From Didymodactylos carnosus (taxonomy: Eukaryota > Rotifera > Eurotatoria > Philodinida > Philodinidae), in NCBI GenBank assembly GCA_905250885.1, contig CAJNOQ010001001.1:1-37693 (forward strand): 37,693 nucleotides of DNA, given 5' to 3'. Of this stretch, positions 33,959-37,693 are shown piece after piece (the first letter of the stretch is position 1; the number at the start of each line of letters is the position of its first letter). A model generated the notes under the pieces. It saw only the letters and a program-made list of their open reading frames with translations. It did no database searches and was not told the origin of the DNA. The translations under genes were made by a program, and so were the position numbers.

Positions 33959-36225
33959 ATGACAGTGGACGAAAATCAATTGTTATCGGTTGATATTCAT
34001 CTTTCAAAACTAGTGGGTGAGTAGTACAAGACATAATTTTCTTCTTTAAAAACTTCATTTTTGTTTTTTTAGACTGGCTTATTGATCGTCGACATTGTCC
34101 AAAAGATTGGTCTGAACGTGCATTAGCCATTCGATCAAAAATACAACGTTCAATTCAAGATATGCCTGAGAATGATGAAATTAAACGTCTGTTAGAATCA
34201 TCATGTACGCACAACTAAATTCAGTTACCTATGTACATGTGTTATTATTTTGTTATTTGTTATCTACAGGTCTCGATTATTTTTGTTGTGTAAAAATTAT
34301 GGAAATTTTAAAAGAAACTGAAAAAGATTCACGAAACATGTTTGGAATGTATTCATCACAACGAATGAAAGTAGGAACAAAATCTTTTGATATTTCTAGT
34401 TTTAAATGAGACATCTTTTTTTCGTACTATAGGACTGGAAAACAATTGTATCTACTTATGAGAAAAATTCTGTGTATCTCGGTAAAATGAGTATAAAAAG
34501 AAATTGCTTTCTATCTCTTAATTATTCTATCTTTTTAGCTGAATGTTCTCAAATTCTTCAACGAAATGTGGCTTATGAAATTCCAGCATTAAAAAAACAA
34601 ATAACAAAAGTACAACAGACACGTGATGAATGTCATTTAAGACATGTTGAACTTGAAAAAAATATTCACGAAATTGAAAAACAATATATACAATTATGTA
34701 CAGAAATGTCGATCAAAGTATGTAGAAACCTATCATTCTTAATGAACTTTATAGACGAAAAGTATTTATTTCTTGTTCATTTATCAGGGTGAAAGTGTCG
34801 AAGCAGAACTGAATGAACGTATTGAATATTTACCAATATTATGTAATGAGTTAGTTACAGAAAAATTGAATTTATTAAAACAAGTTTTAAACTTTTATGA
34901 AGAATTTGTTGTATATTTTCATCAAAGGTAATCAGACTTTAGTTTAAAAGTTTGTCTGCGTAAGATATTTGTGCTTCGTCTCGACTGATTGATAGTTCAC
35001 AGCGAATGCTAGACGTAACCCATTCTATTCGCATTGAAAATTATCTATTCTCTTATTTTATTTTAGAAAGGATAGTGATTTATTATCCATATTAAAATAT
35101 CTCGTGTATAATGGAAATTTAACAGTTTATGAATGGCGTACCGGTCATGCTCCAACAACTATTGAACGTCCAATTCAAAATTATAAAACTATAAACGCTA
35201 AAAATGAAAATGAAGATGAGACGAATCAAATTATTGGTCTTGATGATGATAATAATTTAACAATAGAAAGTATTGAAATAGAACAAGAAAAAAGTCCTAT
35301 TAAAATTGTCGAAGATAGCATTGATCTTGATACAGTATGCAAATAAGACTTCGATCAATGAAATATCGATTCTTCTTCTGTTTATTTTCTAGGATAACGG
35401 TATTGACTGGTCGGCAATCGATACTGTGCCTGAATTATTGGATCCATCTGTCGATCGAAATATTCCCACAACACAATCAATTACAGATGCGATTAATGAG
35501 GCTGTCATCATTGAACAACAAAATGAACGAGGTACTTTGTACTTGTGCATGTCTCGTCAACTTCGTCTGTCTTATTAATTTTTATTCAAACTACTTGTGA
35601 AACAGATGGTGGCATAGCTCGTGGCAATGATGCATTAACATTACTAGAAAATCGTTCTACTTATATATTATTTATGAATAATTTAAACAGAGTATGTATA
35701 GCTATACGTATATTAGAAAAGATATATCATTCTCTTTTTTATTTTAGTTGCAATCGTTTTTAAGACAATGTTTATCTGAATGCAATATAAATGGAACAAT
35801 TTTGATGACATTTATCATGCAAAATGCACCATTTTCAATACAAAATAAGACAGAAAATGGTTGGTAATGTCTAAAATTCATGTGTTAACATCAACCATTA
35901 ATTTTGCTTGTTTTTAGATCTAAAAACCTATTTATTAGCTATCGATTCGATTTATTCTCAAATTTTGACAAAACAATTTGAACGTTTATTTTTAATGCGT
36001 GATTCATCAAAATATCGTGAACGTCTGTTACAAAAATTTCAACAAAAAACAACGACTATTGAACGAAATCGTTACTTACAACGAGAATACGATGAAAAAA
36101 CACAAAGATGCAACAAAGATGAAATAGAATTAAAACAAAAATTAAATTTATTAATTCATTATACAAAACACTTGAAAGAACAGGTACATTACAGAGTAAT
36201 TGATAGGGTAGGGAAAGAAAAGTGA
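33959..36225 (+). CDS. CDK5RAP3: CDK5RAP3 (LZAP/C53), subunit of the UFM1 ligase complex
   Basis: CDK5RAP3 joins UFL1 and DDRGK1 in the ER-bound UFM1 ligase, directs ribosome UFMylation and acts in ER-phagy. Exons: 33959-34016, 34073-34204, 34270-34370, 34433-34481, 34539-34717, 34788-34927, 35067-35334, 35393-35531, 35606-35691, 35748-35859 and 35918-36183 or onward. To 36183 they give exactly 510 codons; human is 506 aa. Signatures: VDIHLSKLVDWLIDRRHCPK at the N-terminus, KDSRNMFGMYSSQRMKDWKT, NVAYEIPALKKQITKVQQ, VYEWRTG (residues about 240-246), the acidic middle with one NGIDWS (about 312-317), and IARGNDALTLLENR. Exon 10 must use an atypical GTTGGT donor to stay in frame. The conserved C-terminal ISKRYxGRPVNLMG tail is not found: after KEQ (36183) either a GTACAT donor leads to an exon outside the window or reading continues 13 residues to the stop at 36223-36225. 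Confidence 0.93.
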
Positions 36226-37176
36226 TTACTTTTCTCATCCTTTCCATTGAAAACGGTAGTCTATGTACTAAAAGAGAATAGTTTCAATTAGGTTTCTAGT
36301 GTTGTAGATAGGCAGTTATCAAATTTATTGACTTTTCAGTTCTGGAATCCAGTAAAGCAACATTTCCAAACTCGAGTTTTGTTAACCTCTATTTTATAGA
36401 TTGTATCTAGTATGCCGTAACAAAGGACAAAATTTGAGAGACTATTCGTTAGAATTGGACGAGTCTGAGTCACGTTCAGTGTGCACATCTTTTGAGTCCA
36501 ACATACCGTGAAATATTTTGTTCAATGTTAGAAGTTAGATGAAAGTTCAATGTGGAGTCCAGCTGGTCTTGACTGCCGTTCGAACGGGTTTTAGACTTGA
36601 GCAGTCTTGCTGTACTTGCAGAATATTTCCTTTTAGTTAAGTGATGGAGAGTTTGAATTGATTTTGGGATTAAAGGTCGCACCATCTTTTATACTTTCCT
36701 AGTGATAACTCAATATCTACAAAATCAGAATGAAATTTATAAGTCAGACTCTGTTAACCTCTAGACACATGTTTTTACTTCAATTTAAAAGGAACCCTAG
36801 TTCTCAACAATGTATCCTCATGATAATAAATTAACAACTCATAGAATTAATTTTTTCATTTGTATCCTCTGGAATAATTTCTCCAAGTACAGAATACCGT
36901 AAAGGTATTCTGTAAAGGTGGAAGGACGGGGGCTTATAAGGGTCTAAATTTTCACTTGATATTTCTGAACAAGAGTTACATATTCAGAATCAGTGTGAAA
37001 TTCTGCGTCGAATGGGTATATGGCACCTTGGAAAAACCATTTTCAATTTTTCGGAAAATTTGAAGCCCCTATTCCACCTTTGGAACATCGAAAAACGTTT
37101 TTACTCAGAATTTTTCTAAAGATACTTTATTCGATGCAGAGTTTGATGCTGATCGTGAATATCAGGTCAAAACTGG
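36226..37176. other. Sequence after CDK5RAP3; last intron or intergenic
   Basis: No exon encoding the expected CDK5RAP3 tail was found here. ACAGAATACC (36889-36898) and GGTATTCTGT (36904-36913) form a perfect ten-base stem with a five-base loop. Confidence 0.5.
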
Positions 37177-37693
37177 AAAATAGTTAAGTTTTGATTGAAA
37201 ACAATCGATTTTACTGACAGATGGCGTCAGCGACCTGGTTCATTAAAAGCAGGGTTTTGTCCCTTGGATTTGGTATAGAAACTTCCAAAGGTTTTCTAGA
37301 AAACCTTAGTTGGAAAAACCAGATTTTCCCAAAATGGCTAAACATTAGAAAACACATTTTATCATCGTTTGATAGAGCATTGAAAACTACATACATCTAT
37401 GTTATTCCGGTAATGTTACCTCTTATCCTATTGGCGGAAAAGTCAAATGACGAGGCTGAATAACAGGTTTTTCGCGAATTTTCGACCTGAAGTGGCTTTT
37501 CTGACCTGAAAACACTAGTTTGAAGTGGATTTCTGTTCCCTACAGGAAAGCTGGGACATTTTTGAGTATATCTAGGGGGTTTTGGAGGTTTTCATACCAA
37601 ATCCAAGGGACAAAACCCTGCTTTTAATGAACCAGGTCGCTGACGCCATCTGTCAGTAAAATCGATTGTTTTCAATCAAAACTTAACTATTTT
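37177..37693. repeat. Palindrome with about 100-bp near-perfect arms, cut by the window edge
   Basis: 37177-37276 (from AAAATAGTTAAGTTTTGATT through CAGATGGCGTCAGCGACCTG to TTGGATTTGGTAT) is matched by the reverse complement at 37594-37693, apparently without a mismatch. Weaker pairing continues inward to about 37296/37575. The right arm ends exactly at the window edge, so the true outer limit is unknown. The 300-base centre has an 80-aa plus-strand open frame (37221-37463) with no recognised domain. Confidence 0.88.

Noticed and set aside
37221..37463. 80-aa open frame in the terminal palindrome
   Set aside because: Its first part lies in an inverted arm and the rest has no recognisable domain.

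Overview
The window is nuclear DNA of a small-genome metazoan. It is AT-rich (roughly two-thirds or more A+T by eye), and its genes are split by short GT-AG introns, mostly 50-200 bases. Five conserved gene families could be assembled exon by exon with reading frames that close exactly. The short introns, AT bias, intergenic DNA littered with small inverted-repeat elements and many inverted duplications fit a bdelloid rotifer (for example a Rotaria-like genome). That assignment is inference. There is no prokaryotic or viral gene organisation, and I saw no rRNA, tRNA or CRISPR.

Layout. 1-1881: intergenic DNA with two short transposon-derived elements, a 110-bp element with perfect 35-bp terminal inverted repeats and a 9-bp target duplication, and a piggyBac-type element flanked by TTAA. 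1882-3287 (+): proteasome regulator PI31/PSMF1, eight exons. 7026-9622 (+): histone-binding WD40 protein RBBP4/7, eleven exons. 10896-13151: an inverted duplication of a small unrecognised gene, one arm intact (minus strand, 115 aa), the other a decayed copy with an insertion. 13535-16867 (-): ciliary doublet protein CFAP45, ten exons, 555 aa. 18517-27752 (+): three ESCRT-III CHMP4/SNF7 paralogues in the same orientation, the third strongly diverged. 25271-26171, between paralogues two and three: a nested pair of hAT-type non-autonomous elements with readable target duplications. 27853-33530: gene-poor sequence with inverted duplications and relics of a trypsin-like protease. 33959-36225 (+): CDK5RAP3, a subunit of the UFM1 ligase complex, without its conserved C-terminal tail. 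37177-37693: one arm of a palindrome, a loop, and the other arm cut by the window edge.

Functionally the intact genes are housekeeping: proteasome regulation, chromatin, cilia, membrane scission, and UFMylation/ER quality control. Nothing suggests they act as one cluster. The notable features are the CHMP4 expansion with no shared intron positions, the IDW-motif reduction and missing tail in CDK5RAP3, and the density of inverted duplications and datable element insertions.
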